A stretch of 64,000 bases of DNA, from assembly GCA_963768025.1 (NCBI GenBank), contig CAVYGM010000030.1, positions 19,533 through 83,532 on the forward strand, written 5' to 3'. The stretch's first letter is position 1; each line of letters begins with the position of its first letter. Made by a program: the position numbers and the translations under genes. This document shows, one piece after another, positions 30,153 through 39,312 of the stretch. Below the pieces are notes generated by a model. It ran no database searches. It had not been told where the DNA came from and saw only the letters and a program-made list of their open reading frames with translations. The stretch is from CAVYGM01 sp963768025 (GTDB lineage: Bacteria; Bacteroidota; Bacteroidia; Cytophagales; Spirosomataceae).

Positions 30153-33100
30153 TTAGTTTTTATTTCTGAAAGCCAAACCATATGAGCCAGTAACTTTACT
30201 GCCAGAATATTGAAGCACATTAAGTTCAAATTCTTCTTCCAATTTTTGTATAGCGCCCAACCCGATAATCATCGAAGTTAAACCCGTATTTGGAATTTCG
30301 AAAGAGACCTTCTTAGTGGGGTTGACCCACACAACATCCAATCTTTTATACCGGCTTACTTGTGCATCTGGGAAATATTCTTTTGCAAAAGACCGGAACT
30401 CGGTGACTTTCCAATTGGGGAAACAGATGAAATAAGGAACTTTGATTCTTGGTTCTGGGAAGATTACGAATTTCAGCTTCTTTAATCTTGATTTTGCTGC
30501 GTTGCCTACCACAATAATCGTGGCATTGTCCGAGGAAGAATCAGGATATAGGATGGAGATATTTTTTTGGGCGAGATTGTTATTATCCCAAATATGATTA
30601 CCGGTGGGGCTGAATCCATCGTGCGGGGACACTTCGACCAGGATACAGGGATGCCAGGTCACACTTATGCCGCCTACCATAACCGTTTGGGGAGGAATTA
30701 AATTGGGTTGCCATTCGAACGTTACAAAATCGTCGGTACCAGCGGCCAATGAATTCACCAATTGTTCTCCGATCAAATAAGTGCCTGGAACAAGCGGATT
30801 GGGGATAGTACCAGTAGGCCGAACAGAAGGGATAAAATTATCAGGATAAATGAATTCAGTGCCTGGATAATGGGCGATATACGTCCTGACATAAAATGGA
30901 TATGAGGTAGCGGTTCCTCTGTTTTTATATCGAACATATAACCAGTTTGCTTGCTCCGCAATGGGTGGTTGATGAACCGTATTGGCGTCAGTTGCATAAT
31001 TAGTAGGTTCAGCAGCATCATTACTATTTCGAACCCAAATATCAACCCCACTCCAATGCGGGGAACCAGATGTTGTAGTACCTGTGTCAGCCATATTGTC
31101 CCGAACAACAATATCACGGTCAGATGGATAATTTTCTGCCGCCGTTACGGCCGCTGCCGCGTCTAAGCGACCATATCCGAAAAACTGGCTGAAAAATGGG
31201 CCAGTATACCCAGCATCCGTTGATATGCGGTTGGCAGTGTCTCTCCATCTGCCGATAACATCTGCATTATTGGGGTCAATTTTTACGGCTGTTTCTCTCA
31301 AGAGCTCTCTTACTTCTATCCATGTCAGCGTATTATTAACTGAAAGCATCAAAGCGGCAATACCCGCACAAACCGGTGTTGAATAAGAAGTGCCACCAAA
31401 ATTGTTTTTGTAGTCTCTGTTACCATATTGTAACACAGTGCCATTTGCTTTGTTTCTAAAGAGTGCCGGCGTAAACGAAATCGTGTTTCCAGCTATTGCT
31501 GTAATTCTTTTGGCTTCCGAGGCTGAAATATTGCCGCTGGGAGTACCTATAAGTATCGCCTGACCGTTTACCATTCCAGCCGTTGAGACAACGGTTACCG
31601 ATGATGCTCCACTAATCGCTGCCGAATTAAGCGTGGTTTGCCGCTCTCTGTTCCGAGGTGCGTTTCCATCATCAGCACTTACGCCGTTAAGAACAGTTGC
31701 GGTCCATGCTCCGTAGTTTTGAGGAGGATTATGTAAAGGACTTACACCTACATAGGCGTCATGACTTGGTGTACAAAAGTCTAGCAAAGTACCAGAACCG
31801 CTGTAGTCAGAAATTATTTCGGTAATTCCGTCGTTCCCTAAGGTTGATGCGCCGCAGGCAAATGTTTTCTGGTAAGCAGCCCAAGGTCTGGATAAATGAA
31901 AGTTAATGTTTCCATCCTCATAATTGCCTACCGAGAAAGTAAGCACTACACCTTTTCCGTTTCTTCCATACGTTGTCAGATGGTCGAAAGTATCCCTCAT
32001 TAACCCGGAGATAGGAGATCCGGCACTAATTCCGAAGCTGCTGGTTATTACATCCGCTCCCCGGGATAATTGAGCCGGAAATCCCACTCTGATACTAGCC
32101 GGATTGAATCCTCCAATCCAGATGTACATATCGGAATAATCAACCTCTGTTCCACCCCTCCTGACACCCAACAACCTACAATTGCCCGCAATGCCTACTG
32201 TACCATCAGGGACACCTCCGACAACGGACGATACACTGGTGAAGCCCACTGATGCACTTGCACAACACGAGCCATGACTTCCTCCCAAGGAATTGTTGTT
32301 GGGCACCATGTTCGAAAAGTCAAAAGCAGAAAAAACTTTTGGCTGCCCGTTAGACACATTGCCATTGAACTGCGGATGATTGGTGTTTACTCCGCTATCA
32401 ACAACGGCCACCAGCACATCCGGGCTGCCATACCTTTGGGCAGCCCCTAAATTATCGTTAAGCACCTGCCATGCATCCGGTGTGTTTAGTATTGGATGAT
32501 CCCACTGTTCCGGAAAAAGAAAATTGTTTGGTGTGATGGCATCCTCCTCAAACGTATGATAAAGGTTGGGCTCAGCGTACTCTGCCACTTCCATTTCAAC
32601 CAGTTTTGCACAAATTTCCAAGCTCGTGTATCTATCACCCTTTCGTACTTTAAAATGATAGGTATTACCAGCGTAAGGTACTGCTCTCAAAATCTCCAAG
32701 TCAAATTGCTTGGCCAAACTTCTTATTTCTTGCTCTTCGATACCACCCTTAAAGCGCACGATAATTTCATCAGTGAGTAAGGACGCATTTTTCTCCGATA
32801 GTTTCAATAGTGGACCTGCCGTCAAAACTCCTTTTTGTTTCTGAATGGCAGCTTGTATTTTTTGTTTTTCTTCGCTTGACGTGTTCTGAGGATAAAAGAA
32901 AATTAAAAGCCCATTTTTTAGCAGATTCTCATGGGTTTTTAATTGTTGAAGCTTATATCGTTTTACATATACTTCCATCGCCTCAATTGTCTTCTTGTCC
33001 TCTGGCTCTTGAATTGCCACTCCAAAAAGATCATCCATGGGTTCAAATGGAACTTTAACTATGTCTCTATAATAAAATGGCATCCCAACTTTACCCATAA

Positions 33101-33344
33101 TAAACAACTGTTCAGTGCCACTCGCTCCAATAAATATGCTTCTTGACTGACTCTCAAACCCTTTGGCGGAGATAGTAATCGTATACCTATCTGCTTTAAA
33201 ATCAGCGGTGGCATACGCCCCTAGGTATTTGTCGAATGCAAGGTTAACAGTCGCTTTACTTGAAGCAATTTGTATAGTTGCTTCTTCGATTGGCCGATTA
33301 TTGTAATCAATAACGGAAATCTTAATTATGTTTTTATTTTGCAT
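30153..33344 (-). CDS. Large S8 family subtilase, no signal peptide
   Basis: A 1063-residue serine protease. The catalytic triad is visible: D316 (VAVVDSGVNTNHP), H357 (GGSHGSCCAS) and S653 (GGTSYSTPVCAG), with the oxyanion Asn near 474 (SVGNYEDG). Residues 1-80 form a carboxypeptidase-regulatory-like beta domain; 100-290 is probably a prodomain-like region. A beta-rich insert of about 100 residues (545-645, with SSVTVVSTAG and ITAIAGNTISF) separates the substrate region from the catalytic serine, which is unusual. About 340 C-terminal residues (CARDB-like and unknown beta domains) follow. It starts without a signal peptide, so it is cytoplasmic or non-classically exported. Its AT content and position in the island suggest horizontal transfer. 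The target is unknown. Confidence 0.85.
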   Translation of the reverse strand: MQNKNIIKISVIDYNNRPIEEATIQIASSKATVNLAFDKYLGAYATADFKADRYTITISAKGFESQSRSIFIGASGTEQLFIMGKVGMPFYYRDIVKVPFEPMDDLFGVAIQEPEDKKTIEAMEVYVKRYKLQQLKTHENLLKNGLLIFFYPQNTSSEEKQKIQAAIQKQKGVLTAGPLLKLSEKNASLLTDEIIVRFKGGIEEQEIRSLAKQFDLEILRAVPYAGNTYHFKVRKGDRYTSLEICAKLVEMEVAEYAEPNLYHTFEEDAITPNNFLFPEQWDHPILNTPDAWQVLNDNLGAAQRYGSPDVLVAVVDSGVNTNHPQFNGNVSNGQPKVFSAFDFSNMVPNNNSLGGSHGSCCASASVGFTSVSSVVGGVPDGTVGIAGNCRLLGVRRGGTEVDYSDMYIWIGGFNPASIRVGFPAQLSRGADVITSSFGISAGSPISGLMRDTFDHLTTYGRNGKGVVLTFSVGNYEDGNINFHLSRPWAAYQKTFACGASTLGNDGITEIISDYSGSGTLLDFCTPSHDAYVGVSPLHNPPQNYGAWTATVLNGVSADDGNAPRNRERQTTLNSAAISGASSVTVVSTAGMVNGQAILIGTPSGNISASEAKRITAIAGNTISFTPALFRNKANGTVLQYGNRDYKNNFGGTSYSTPVCAGIAALMLSVNNTLTWIEVRELLRETAVKIDPNNADVIGRWRDTANRISTDAGYTGPFFSQFFGYGRLDAAAAVTAAENYPSDRDIVVRDNMADTGTTTSGSPHWSGVDIWVRNSNDAAEPTNYATDANTVHQPPIAEQANWLYVRYKNRGTATSYPFYVRTYIAHYPGTEFIYPDNFIPSVRPTGTIPNPLVPGTYLIGEQLVNSLAAGTDDFVTFEWQPNLIPPQTVMVGGISVTWHPCILVEVSPHDGFSPTGNHIWDNNNLAQKNISILYPDSSSDNATIIVVGNAAKSRLKKLKFVIFPEPRIKVPYFICFPNWKVTEFRSFAKEYFPDAQVSRYKRLDVVWVNPTKKVSFEIPNTGLTSMIIGLGAIQKLEEEFELNVLQYSGSKVTGSYGLAFRNKN

Positions 33345-34072
33345 AATGTGAATACATTAAATTTACAATTGGAATACAATGAGTAAACTACACTAAAAAG
33401 TTATCACTGATATGGAATGAAATTTATGAATAATATTAACATTTAATTAAGTAAAAAGAGGATAAAATTCTATTATTTTGAGCTAATTTATAAAGATGGT
33501 TGATTCAATATTTAATAAATTCATTACTGCAATGACGAAAAAATATAATTTTAGGAAAATACAGGGTTAGCTTTATTTTCCTAAAATTAGGTACTTGAAA
33601 AATTTTATTTCAAGTATACGAATTAACTTTATTCGAGCATACATAATTTTAGTAAACGGTTAATTTTGGAAGCCACATTAATTTTTAAGCAATGATTCAT
33701 CCCGTGAGAGGTTTTTTACAACCCTCAACGCTTAGGTTAGATCTGGATTTTATAAGAAAGTATTGCCTGACGTGAAGCTATATTGTGGCCTGAAGAGACT
33801 TTGGACTGCCGGTACGCTATGAAGTGCTCAGAGAGAAAAGTTGGCTTTAAATGTACTAGAAATGAAATGAGTACCTGCTTCTTGGGGATATAGTTGCGGG
33901 TTTGTCGGAGGGGTGAATTTTCACTAATAGGTACCCCTTAGAGAAACTCATAAATTCTGCCAAATCCTGCGTACTCAGGTGGTACTATTGTAAAAGGTAT
34001 TTCTAAAATGCACTCGTTTCTTCGTTCTAACTTTGAAAGGGAAAGTGTATTGGGACTATAATTCCGAATGTC
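33345..34072. other. AT-rich stretch without a gene
   Basis: 728 bases between the subtilase start and the DUF2200 stop. The first 350 bases are very AT-rich and must carry the subtilase promoter. The second half is more balanced and may be degraded coding DNA, but no protein family is recognisable on either strand. Confidence 0.5.
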
Positions 34073-34438
34073 CTACGAGTCTCGCAAAATCTTCTCTATT
34101 TTCCTGCCCTTCGCCAGCTCATCTACCAGCTTATCCAGGTACCTGACTTTCCGGGTCAGCGGGTTCTCAATGTCCTCGATCCGGTACCCACAGATGAGGC
34201 CGGTAATCAGGTGCGCGTTCGGGTGCAGGGTAGCCTTCTGAAAGAATTGCTCAAAGGTTACCTTCTTGTTGATCTGGTCTTGTAGCGTGTCGGTATTGAA
34301 GCCGGTCAGCCAGGTGATAACCTGTTGCAGTTCCTCTTCTGTTCGGCCTTTCTTCTCCACTTTTGCCAGGTACAGGGGGTAAACCGAGGCGAAAGTCATT
34401 TTGGCCATCCGCTCATTGTGTGTCGTGGTAGTGTTCAT
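34073..34438 (-). CDS. DUF2200 family protein
   Basis: A complete 121-residue member of DUF2200 (COG4898-like), with MAKMTFASVYPLYLAKVEKKGR, LITGLICGYRIEDIENPLTRKVRYLDKLVDELAKGRKIEKILR and a terminal DS. Family members are small soluble proteins of unknown function, found widely and often transferred. It lies 80 bases after the HEPN gene on the same strand, but there is no evidence that they function together. A frameshifted paralogue is at 29525; the two share a block of about 60 identical bases. Confidence 0.85.
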   Translation of the reverse strand: MNTTTTHNERMAKMTFASVYPLYLAKVEKKGRTEEELQQVITWLTGFNTDTLQDQINKKVTFEQFFQKATLHPNAHLITGLICGYRIEDIENPLTRKVRYLDKLVDELAKGRKIEKILRDS

Positions 34439-34518
34439 AGATTTAATTTTTAGGTAAATCTCAGAATTTTTTAATTGTCTGGTTTTTTTAAGTACGGTCG
34501 CTTTCCAGTAAGGAAGTA

Positions 34519-34935
34519 TTACTCATTCGCAGAGCCAGAAGAAGATGCTATAATAATTGCTTCAATGGCAGAAATTATAGCGCTGACCGGATCAAAATAG
34601 GGGATCACCTTTTCTTCGTCGAAATCAAAGAGGTCGTCGTAGTCTCCTTTTTGACGCCAGGTGAAGAGCTGTGAATACATTTTACCAAAAGATCTGTCCA
34701 GGATCCCCGTAATGATAAAGTACTGGTTAAAACTTGATTTTGCGCCAACGTGGGTAGACGGATGTAGATTGCTATGCAGAAGCAACGCTGTGACAGCATA
34801 GTAGGCTGCATAGTAAAGCCGATTGATCGTTGAGTTCCACCTTTGCTGATCGGCCAGAATCCGGGCATCTTCCAAAGTTTCCTTTGCTCTGGCAAGCCGG
34901 TAATCAACCAACTCGTGGCTGGTTCCTTTGGTCAT
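34519..34935 (-). CDS. HEPN-domain protein (probable toxin of an MNT-HEPN pair)
   Basis: A 138-residue all-helical HEPN protein (COG1895-like). The core RLYYAAYYAVTALLLHSNL lies around residues 39-57, followed by THVGAKSSFNQYFI. HEPN toxins are ribonucleases with an R-x4-6-H motif. The arginine here (R39) is followed by tyrosines, with no histidine at the usual distance, so activity is uncertain; H54 and H62 are possible alternatives. Its ATG overlaps the TGA of the upstream nucleotidyltransferase (ATGA), so the two are translated together. The C-terminus ends in a Ser/Gly-rich tail. Confidence 0.85.
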   Translation of the reverse strand: MTKGTSHELVDYRLARAKETLEDARILADQQRWNSTINRLYYAAYYAVTALLLHSNLHPSTHVGAKSSFNQYFIITGILDRSFGKMYSQLFTWRQKGDYDDLFDFDEEKVIPYFDPVSAIISAIEAIIIASSSGSANE

Positions 34936-35255
34936 AACCGTATCCCTTCTCGCTGAATATTCTTAAACAGTGGGGTAGAGTTTTTGCGCTTCAGCCATTC
35001 TTTTTTGGGATAAATCAGGGGAGAGATTACAGCTCCGGTAGCCAGTTCTACTTCATAGAACGTGTCCATGAGTTGAGTTTCTGTCTCAAAGGATAATTCG
35101 GGTAGATCAAGTAATATCAGAATGTCAAAATCAGAATCTTTGGTAGCTGTAGATCGGGAACGGGAACCGAAAAGATAAACTTCGGCGGACGGTATGATTC
35201 CTTCTGCCGCTTTTTTTATATCCTCTATAACACGGGCATTGGAAACCATGAACAT
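34932..35255 (-). CDS. MNT-type nucleotidyltransferase (probable antitoxin of the HEPN pair)
   Basis: A 107-residue minimal nucleotidyltransferase. The catalytic signature GSRSRS begins at G30, with SDFD at 41-44 supplying the metal-binding aspartates (D42, D44). In characterised MntA-HepT systems the nucleotidyltransferase AMPylates the HEPN toxin and silences it. All catalytic residues are present here. The start could be M1 or M3 (35249), only two codons apart. It is the first gene of the pair, so transcription starts upstream in 35256-35334. Confidence 0.88.
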   Translation of the reverse strand: MFMVSNARVIEDIKKAAEGIIPSAEVYLFGSRSRSTATKDSDFDILILLDLPELSFETETQLMDTFYEVELATGAVISPLIYPKKEWLKRKNSTPLFKNIQREGIRL

Positions 35256-35334
35256 TAGCTTTGAATGAATACCTCATAAAGATACTCAATTATTTGGATT
35301 GAATAGTGCCATATCCTTATGATGAAATAAAACA

Positions 35335-35366
35335 AACCCCCTCCCAAACTCAATCAGGAGGGGGTT
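35335..35366 (-). terminator. Terminator after the DUF3500 gene
   Basis: Perfect ten-base stem AACCCCCTCC / GGAGGGGGTT with a 12-base loop and a T-rich tail on the minus strand. It separates the DUF3500 gene from the MNT-HEPN pair. Confidence 0.8.
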
Positions 35367-35432
35367 GTTCTCTGCCCAAAGACCCCTGCGGCCAGGGTGA
35401 GGGCAAATCCAGACAGATACGGAGGCTCAGCC

Positions 35433-36509
35433 TTAATGTGATTTCTCGTAGTGCATTTTGAGCAGGTCCTCCGCAAAATCGTCCGTGAGGTCGCGGACGA
35501 CGGTATGAATGTGATTGCCGTCGTTTTGAGTGTTGTCAAACTCAATCAGGATCGTGGGGCCATGGATGCGGTAGTAGTGCCCGGTGCCCTTGCCCATTTT
35601 CAAGCTGGTGTCGCCCATCCAGGCAAAGTAGATGTTGCCCATGCCGGCATCATTCAGCTGCTTCATTTGCTGGTTTTTGAGCGTAACGTGGTAGCGGTTG
35701 AGGTACTCGCCGATCAGTTTTTTGAAGATTTCCTGCTGGGCAGACGTCATGTCCTTCATGGCCAGGCCTTCTTTTTTGGCCAAGCCGGTAACCTTTCGCT
35801 GGTTGGTGGTAAATATCTCGTAGGGGGCCTTCTCGGCCAGGATGACCTGTTTTTTCTGGTCGGCATTCAGGGCATTTAGTAGCTGATAGCCCATATCCTC
35901 TTCCTCACCCAGCACACGTACCCCTTTCTGGGGTACATCGATGAGTACATGACCGGGATTGCTACCCAGAAAACTCGGTGTAAACGATACGTGACCATCC
36001 ACCGACGTATAGTGCAGCGAAATATGGTGGCCCTCTACGCGCCAGCCCCAGGGCTCTTTTTTGGCCGGATCGCCATAGACCAGGAAGGAGTAGTTTTCGG
36101 GATCGCGGCGGGTATCGTTGGGCGGGCGGCTTTCGAGTACGCGTAGCACGTTTTCCAGGTCAATGACCTGCTTGATTTTGCCATAGCCTTCATCGCTCAA
36201 TACCACCTCGAGCATACCCATGGCCGCCTTTCGCTGAGGTTCACTCATTCGCTTAAGGTTCAGACCCAGGCGGTCGCGGGGGATAAAGTGCCAGTTGTAG
36301 CGGAGTGTATCAGCGAGAGGGTGCATGACCTCCGCTTTCTGATCGGCGTTTAGGGTTTTGACAAAGGCACTCACGGCTTTTGCCATTTGCTGGTCAAAGT
36401 TGTCTTTTTTGCCTGCCTGCTCCTCCGTAGATAGCCGAACGGTGGGTTTGGAAAGGGCAAATGCACCCGCGCCAAGACAAAGAATAAAACAAACTACATA
36501 CGCTTTCAT
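35433..36509 (-). CDS. DUF3500 family secreted protein
   Basis: A 358-residue protein with a short signal peptide (MKAYVVCFILCLGAGAFALS). The family stretches are clear: LNADQKAEVMHPLADTLRYNWHFIPRDRLGLNLKRMS, EGHHISLHYTSVDG, and the C-terminal FAWMGDTSLKMGKGTGHYYRIHGP, followed by IEFDNTQNDGNHIHTVVRDLTDDF. The many conserved His, Asp and Trp residues suggest an enzyme, but no activity has been established for the family. It lies 60 bases downstream of a DUF1080 lipoprotein gene on the same strand, so the two are probably one operon acting on the same extracytoplasmic substrate. Confidence 0.85.
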   Translation of the reverse strand: MKAYVVCFILCLGAGAFALSKPTVRLSTEEQAGKKDNFDQQMAKAVSAFVKTLNADQKAEVMHPLADTLRYNWHFIPRDRLGLNLKRMSEPQRKAAMGMLEVVLSDEGYGKIKQVIDLENVLRVLESRPPNDTRRDPENYSFLVYGDPAKKEPWGWRVEGHHISLHYTSVDGHVSFTPSFLGSNPGHVLIDVPQKGVRVLGEEEDMGYQLLNALNADQKKQVILAEKAPYEIFTTNQRKVTGLAKKEGLAMKDMTSAQQEIFKKLIGEYLNRYHVTLKNQQMKQLNDAGMGNIYFAWMGDTSLKMGKGTGHYYRIHGPTILIEFDNTQNDGNHIHTVVRDLTDDFAEDLLKMHYEKSH

Positions 36510-36569
36510 AGGACTGGGGTTTAGGTCCTCACTAGGAGGAGATACTTTGGGAAATCAAATAAATACTAC

Positions 36570-37283
36570 TTACAGCGGGCGAATGCGGATATTCTTGTAC
36601 CATGCCTCGTCACCGTGATCCTGCAAGGCAATCTTGCCCTTGGCGTGAGGGGTAGCGTAGGGCCATTCCTTGAACTTGCTGTTGGCCAGCTGTTCTTTCC
36701 AGGCATCAGAGCCATAGTCGTACTCCACGACCTTTTTGCCGTTGAGCCAATGCTCCACGTGGTTGTCTTTGATCATAATGCGTCCGCTGTTCCACTCACC
36801 AACTGGCTTAGCTACCTTTTCGCTGGGGGCCTGCATGTCGTAGTTGGCGCCGGTTTTTTGCTTGTCGTTGATGGAGACCATCTTTCCATTATCATTGAAA
36901 GGAGGGTACCCCTCATCGTCAATTACCTGGTATTCGGGGCCCGAGTAGTAGGTAGCGTTTTCGGGGTCCTCTACTACCTTGTATATAACGCCACTGTTTT
37001 TGCCGGCGGGAATTTTAAAGTCAAATTCCATCTCAAAATCACCGTACTCCTCGTCCGTAACCAGGTCGCCGTTGCCTCCGTGCGTCATCAATGCCCCGTC
37101 CATCACCATCCAGCCCTTCACACTGTCCGAATGGTAGGTGTGCCACCCTTCAATCGTGTTGCCATCAAACAAAGTTTGCCACGAATCAGTCTCCTGAACT
37201 TCGGCCTGCTGATCGTCTGATTTTTGATTGCAGGCCATGAGGGTACACAAAAAAATAATGGAGGCAATGCTGATTTTTTTCAT
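36570..37283 (-). CDS. DUF1080 family lipoprotein
   Basis: A 237-residue lipoprotein (lipobox LMAC, residue 18 region). The single DUF1080 (3-keto-disaccharide hydrolase, PF06439) domain has the usual WQTLFDGNTIEGWHTY start, FEMEFDFKIPAGKNSGVIYKV, GPEYQVIDDEGYP and GKIALQDHGDEAWYKNIRIRPL end. Related proteins of Bacteroides act on 3-keto-glycosides made by a separate dehydrogenase. It is the first of three DUF1080 genes in this 7-kb region. It precedes the DUF3500 gene and probably drives its expression. Confidence 0.88.
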   Translation of the reverse strand: MKKISIASIIFLCTLMACNQKSDDQQAEVQETDSWQTLFDGNTIEGWHTYHSDSVKGWMVMDGALMTHGGNGDLVTDEEYGDFEMEFDFKIPAGKNSGVIYKVVEDPENATYYSGPEYQVIDDEGYPPFNDNGKMVSINDKQKTGANYDMQAPSEKVAKPVGEWNSGRIMIKDNHVEHWLNGKKVVEYDYGSDAWKEQLANSKFKEWPYATPHAKGKIALQDHGDEAWYKNIRIRPL

Positions 37284-37394
37284 ACTGGACGGATTAATGA
37301 TTGTTAGGATAGGTGACTAGTCAAAGATGTAAATTGAAAGAATATACTGTATCGTCTTTTGAGTAGTTACACTTGCATCCAAATAACCAGGTTA

Positions 37395-38153
37395 TTATCT
37401 CCTTGCAATTGAGCCCAGGACTTTTTTGGTATAGTCCGACAGCACCAGCGAGCCGCTCACTGCGGCGCGTTCCCGCAGGAGTTCATTCCAGTGGTCGGTA
37501 CCTTCCCAGAGTACTTTCTTCATTTGCCGCATGGATTCGGGATCGTAAGCGGCTAGTTTTCGGGCTAGTTTCTCCACTTGTTCGTCAAGCTGGGCGGTGG
37601 TCTCGAATATCTCATCGTACAGCCCTTTCTGCCAGCCCCATACCGCCGATTCAAATTCGGTGGCGTTGAGGGTCAGGTGGCTTACACCAGATAGCCCGAC
37701 CTTGCGGCGCACGGCGGGTTCGATCACAAAAGGACCAATTCCAACCGTCAGCTCACTCAGGCGCACGCCCGCCGCCTGGGTGGCCAGGCAGTAGTCCGTA
37801 GCTGCGATTAGCCCCACGCCTCCGCCCACGGCCTTGCCCTGCACCCGGCCAATGATGAACTTTGGACACTGCCGCATGGCGTTGATCACGTGCGCAAACC
37901 TGGAAAAGAACGCGATGCCTTCGTCGAGGGTGGTGATGGACACCAGTTCGGTGAGCGAAGCTCCGCCACAAAAAGCACGTTCGCCGCCCGATTGCAGCAC
38001 AAGTACCCTGGCATCCGGTGATGCCGCTAATTGGTTCACTGAGTCAGCCAGTTGATCCAGCAACACCGAGGGTAGGGCGTTGCCCGAGGAGTGAAAAAAC
38101 TCAATGGTAGCGATTCCTTCCTTTATCCAGCTTTTTACGTAGCCTTCCGCCAT
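37395..38153 (-). CDS. Enoyl-CoA hydratase/isomerase family protein
   Basis: A 252-residue crotonase-fold enzyme. The oxyanion-hole motifs are FCGGASL and QGKAVGGGVGL; a glutamate in RLSELTVGIGP is the probable catalytic acid, and a second is in VIEPAVRRKVG. These features fit hydratases rather than thioesterases, and the GIGPFVIEP pattern is close to methylglutaconyl-CoA hydratase-like enzymes. It acts in the cytoplasm on an acyl-CoA. It stands alone: no CoA ligase or thiolase is near, and it is not in an obvious operon with the DUF1080 gene, which starts 110 bases downstream. Confidence 0.85.
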   Translation of the reverse strand: MAEGYVKSWIKEGIATIEFFHSSGNALPSVLLDQLADSVNQLAASPDARVLVLQSGGERAFCGGASLTELVSITTLDEGIAFFSRFAHVINAMRQCPKFIIGRVQGKAVGGGVGLIAATDYCLATQAAGVRLSELTVGIGPFVIEPAVRRKVGLSGVSHLTLNATEFESAVWGWQKGLYDEIFETTAQLDEQVEKLARKLAAYDPESMRQMKKVLWEGTDHWNELLRERAAVSGSLVLSDYTKKVLGSIARR

Positions 38154-38180
38154 AGGGATGTAAGAGTTTTGAATAAAAAA

Positions 38181-38227
38181 AATGTAGTAGTGGGTAAAGA
38201 ACGATTTCTTTTCCCGCTACTACATTT
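38181..38227 (-). terminator. Terminator after the LEA-like gene
   Basis: AATGTAGTAGTGGGTAAAGA can pair with the segment at 38207-38226 with two mismatches, followed on the minus strand by a run of seven T. It ends transcription of the repeat-protein gene before the hydratase gene. Confidence 0.8.
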
Positions 38228-38257
38228 TTACAATTTTTGAAAAACTAAGTACAAATC

Positions 38258-39100
38258 TTATTTGCCAAAGAGACGGGCCCAGAAGCCTTTTGCTTTTTTG
38301 GTAGCTTCCTGTACCACCTCGGTAGCATCCTCTTTCAGCTCGTTGAATTCTTCGGAGGCTTTGGCCGCAATTTCCGAGGCCTTAACCTTCGCTTCGGCTA
38401 GTTTTTCCGCGGCTTCTTCTTTCAGTTCGTCTATTTCTTCGGCAGCTTTGGCACTGATGGCGGCGGCTTTGGCCTTTACCTCAGCTACTTTTTCGGCCGC
38501 GTCTTCTTTAAACTCGTCTATTTCTACCGAGGCTTTGGCGGCCATGGATTGGGCCATGGCTTTGGCTTCGGCCGCTTTTTCGGCGGCATCTTCTTTCAGC
38601 TCGCTCAGTTCGGCGGATGCCTTGGCGGATAGCGATTCCATTTTGCTTTTGGCCTCGGCCACCTTTTCGGCAGCTTCTTCTTTCAGTTCGTTCAGCTCGG
38701 CGGAGGCCTTGGCCGTAAATTCCCCAGCTTTGGCCTTTACCTGGTCTACTGTGCTGGGGGCAGATGCTTTTATCTCGTTCAATGTCTCGTCTGCTTTGGC
38801 GCTTAGTCCTTCGGCCTGGGCTTTGGCCTGGGTTATTTGCTCCGTAGCTTCTTCCTTGAGATCGTCCAGGGTTGCAGAGGCTTTGCTGGATACATCGTCT
38901 ACCTTAGCTTTGGACTCCGCCACCAGCTCGGTGGTTTCTAATTTGAGTTCCTCGGCTTTTTCGGCCACTTGCTCCTTGGCACTTTCGGCGGATGCTTTCA
39001 CTTCTTCGGTTTTATCAAGGGCGGTCTTTTTCATCTCATTCGCTTTCGAGCTTGCGAGGTCGGCAGCGTCATCAGCTGAGGGGATCTGATTTGTTTCCAT
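38258..39100 (-). CDS. LEA/apolipoprotein-like amphipathic helical repeat protein
   Basis: A 280-residue protein almost wholly of Ala, Lys, Glu, Ser and Asp. The C-terminal half has five near-perfect 29-residue repeats (consensus LSAKASAELSELKEDAAEK, then AAEAKAKAxS); the N-terminal half is a more degenerate version. Each repeat would be an amphipathic helix of the apolipoprotein, LEA or YtxH type. It lacks a signal peptide and ends in a short hydrophobic-basic tail, GFWARLFGK, that could touch the membrane. Such proteins are often stress protectants. It is divergent from a coiled-coil lipoprotein gene at 39313. Confidence 0.75.
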   Translation of the reverse strand: METNQIPSADDAADLASSKANEMKKTALDKTEEVKASAESAKEQVAEKAEELKLETTELVAESKAKVDDVSSKASATLDDLKEEATEQITQAKAQAEGLSAKADETLNEIKASAPSTVDQVKAKAGEFTAKASAELNELKEEAAEKVAEAKSKMESLSAKASAELSELKEDAAEKAAEAKAMAQSMAAKASVEIDEFKEDAAEKVAEVKAKAAAISAKAAEEIDELKEEAAEKLAEAKVKASEIAAKASEEFNELKEDATEVVQEATKKAKGFWARLFGK

Positions 39101-39312
39101 GGGTAGTAGTCAGTGAGAGGTTTTTTGGGATGGTTCCTTCGAAATGTACGAATAAGCCGTGACGCTTGCAAGTCAGGAGGTTGTCTTTCCCAATGCCAGT
39201 TTTGAGGAAAATAGTACACAAAATACCAATGCGACTTTAGGCAATACGAATGGCACTACTTTTTACCTATCGAATAGTAGCAAATCGAGAGATGATTTAA
39301 CAAGAAGGAACT

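Noticed and set aside
29969..30229. Possible 86-codon gene after the subtilase
   Set aside because: It overlaps the subtilase end and runs through the 13-base stem-loop; no family is recognised.
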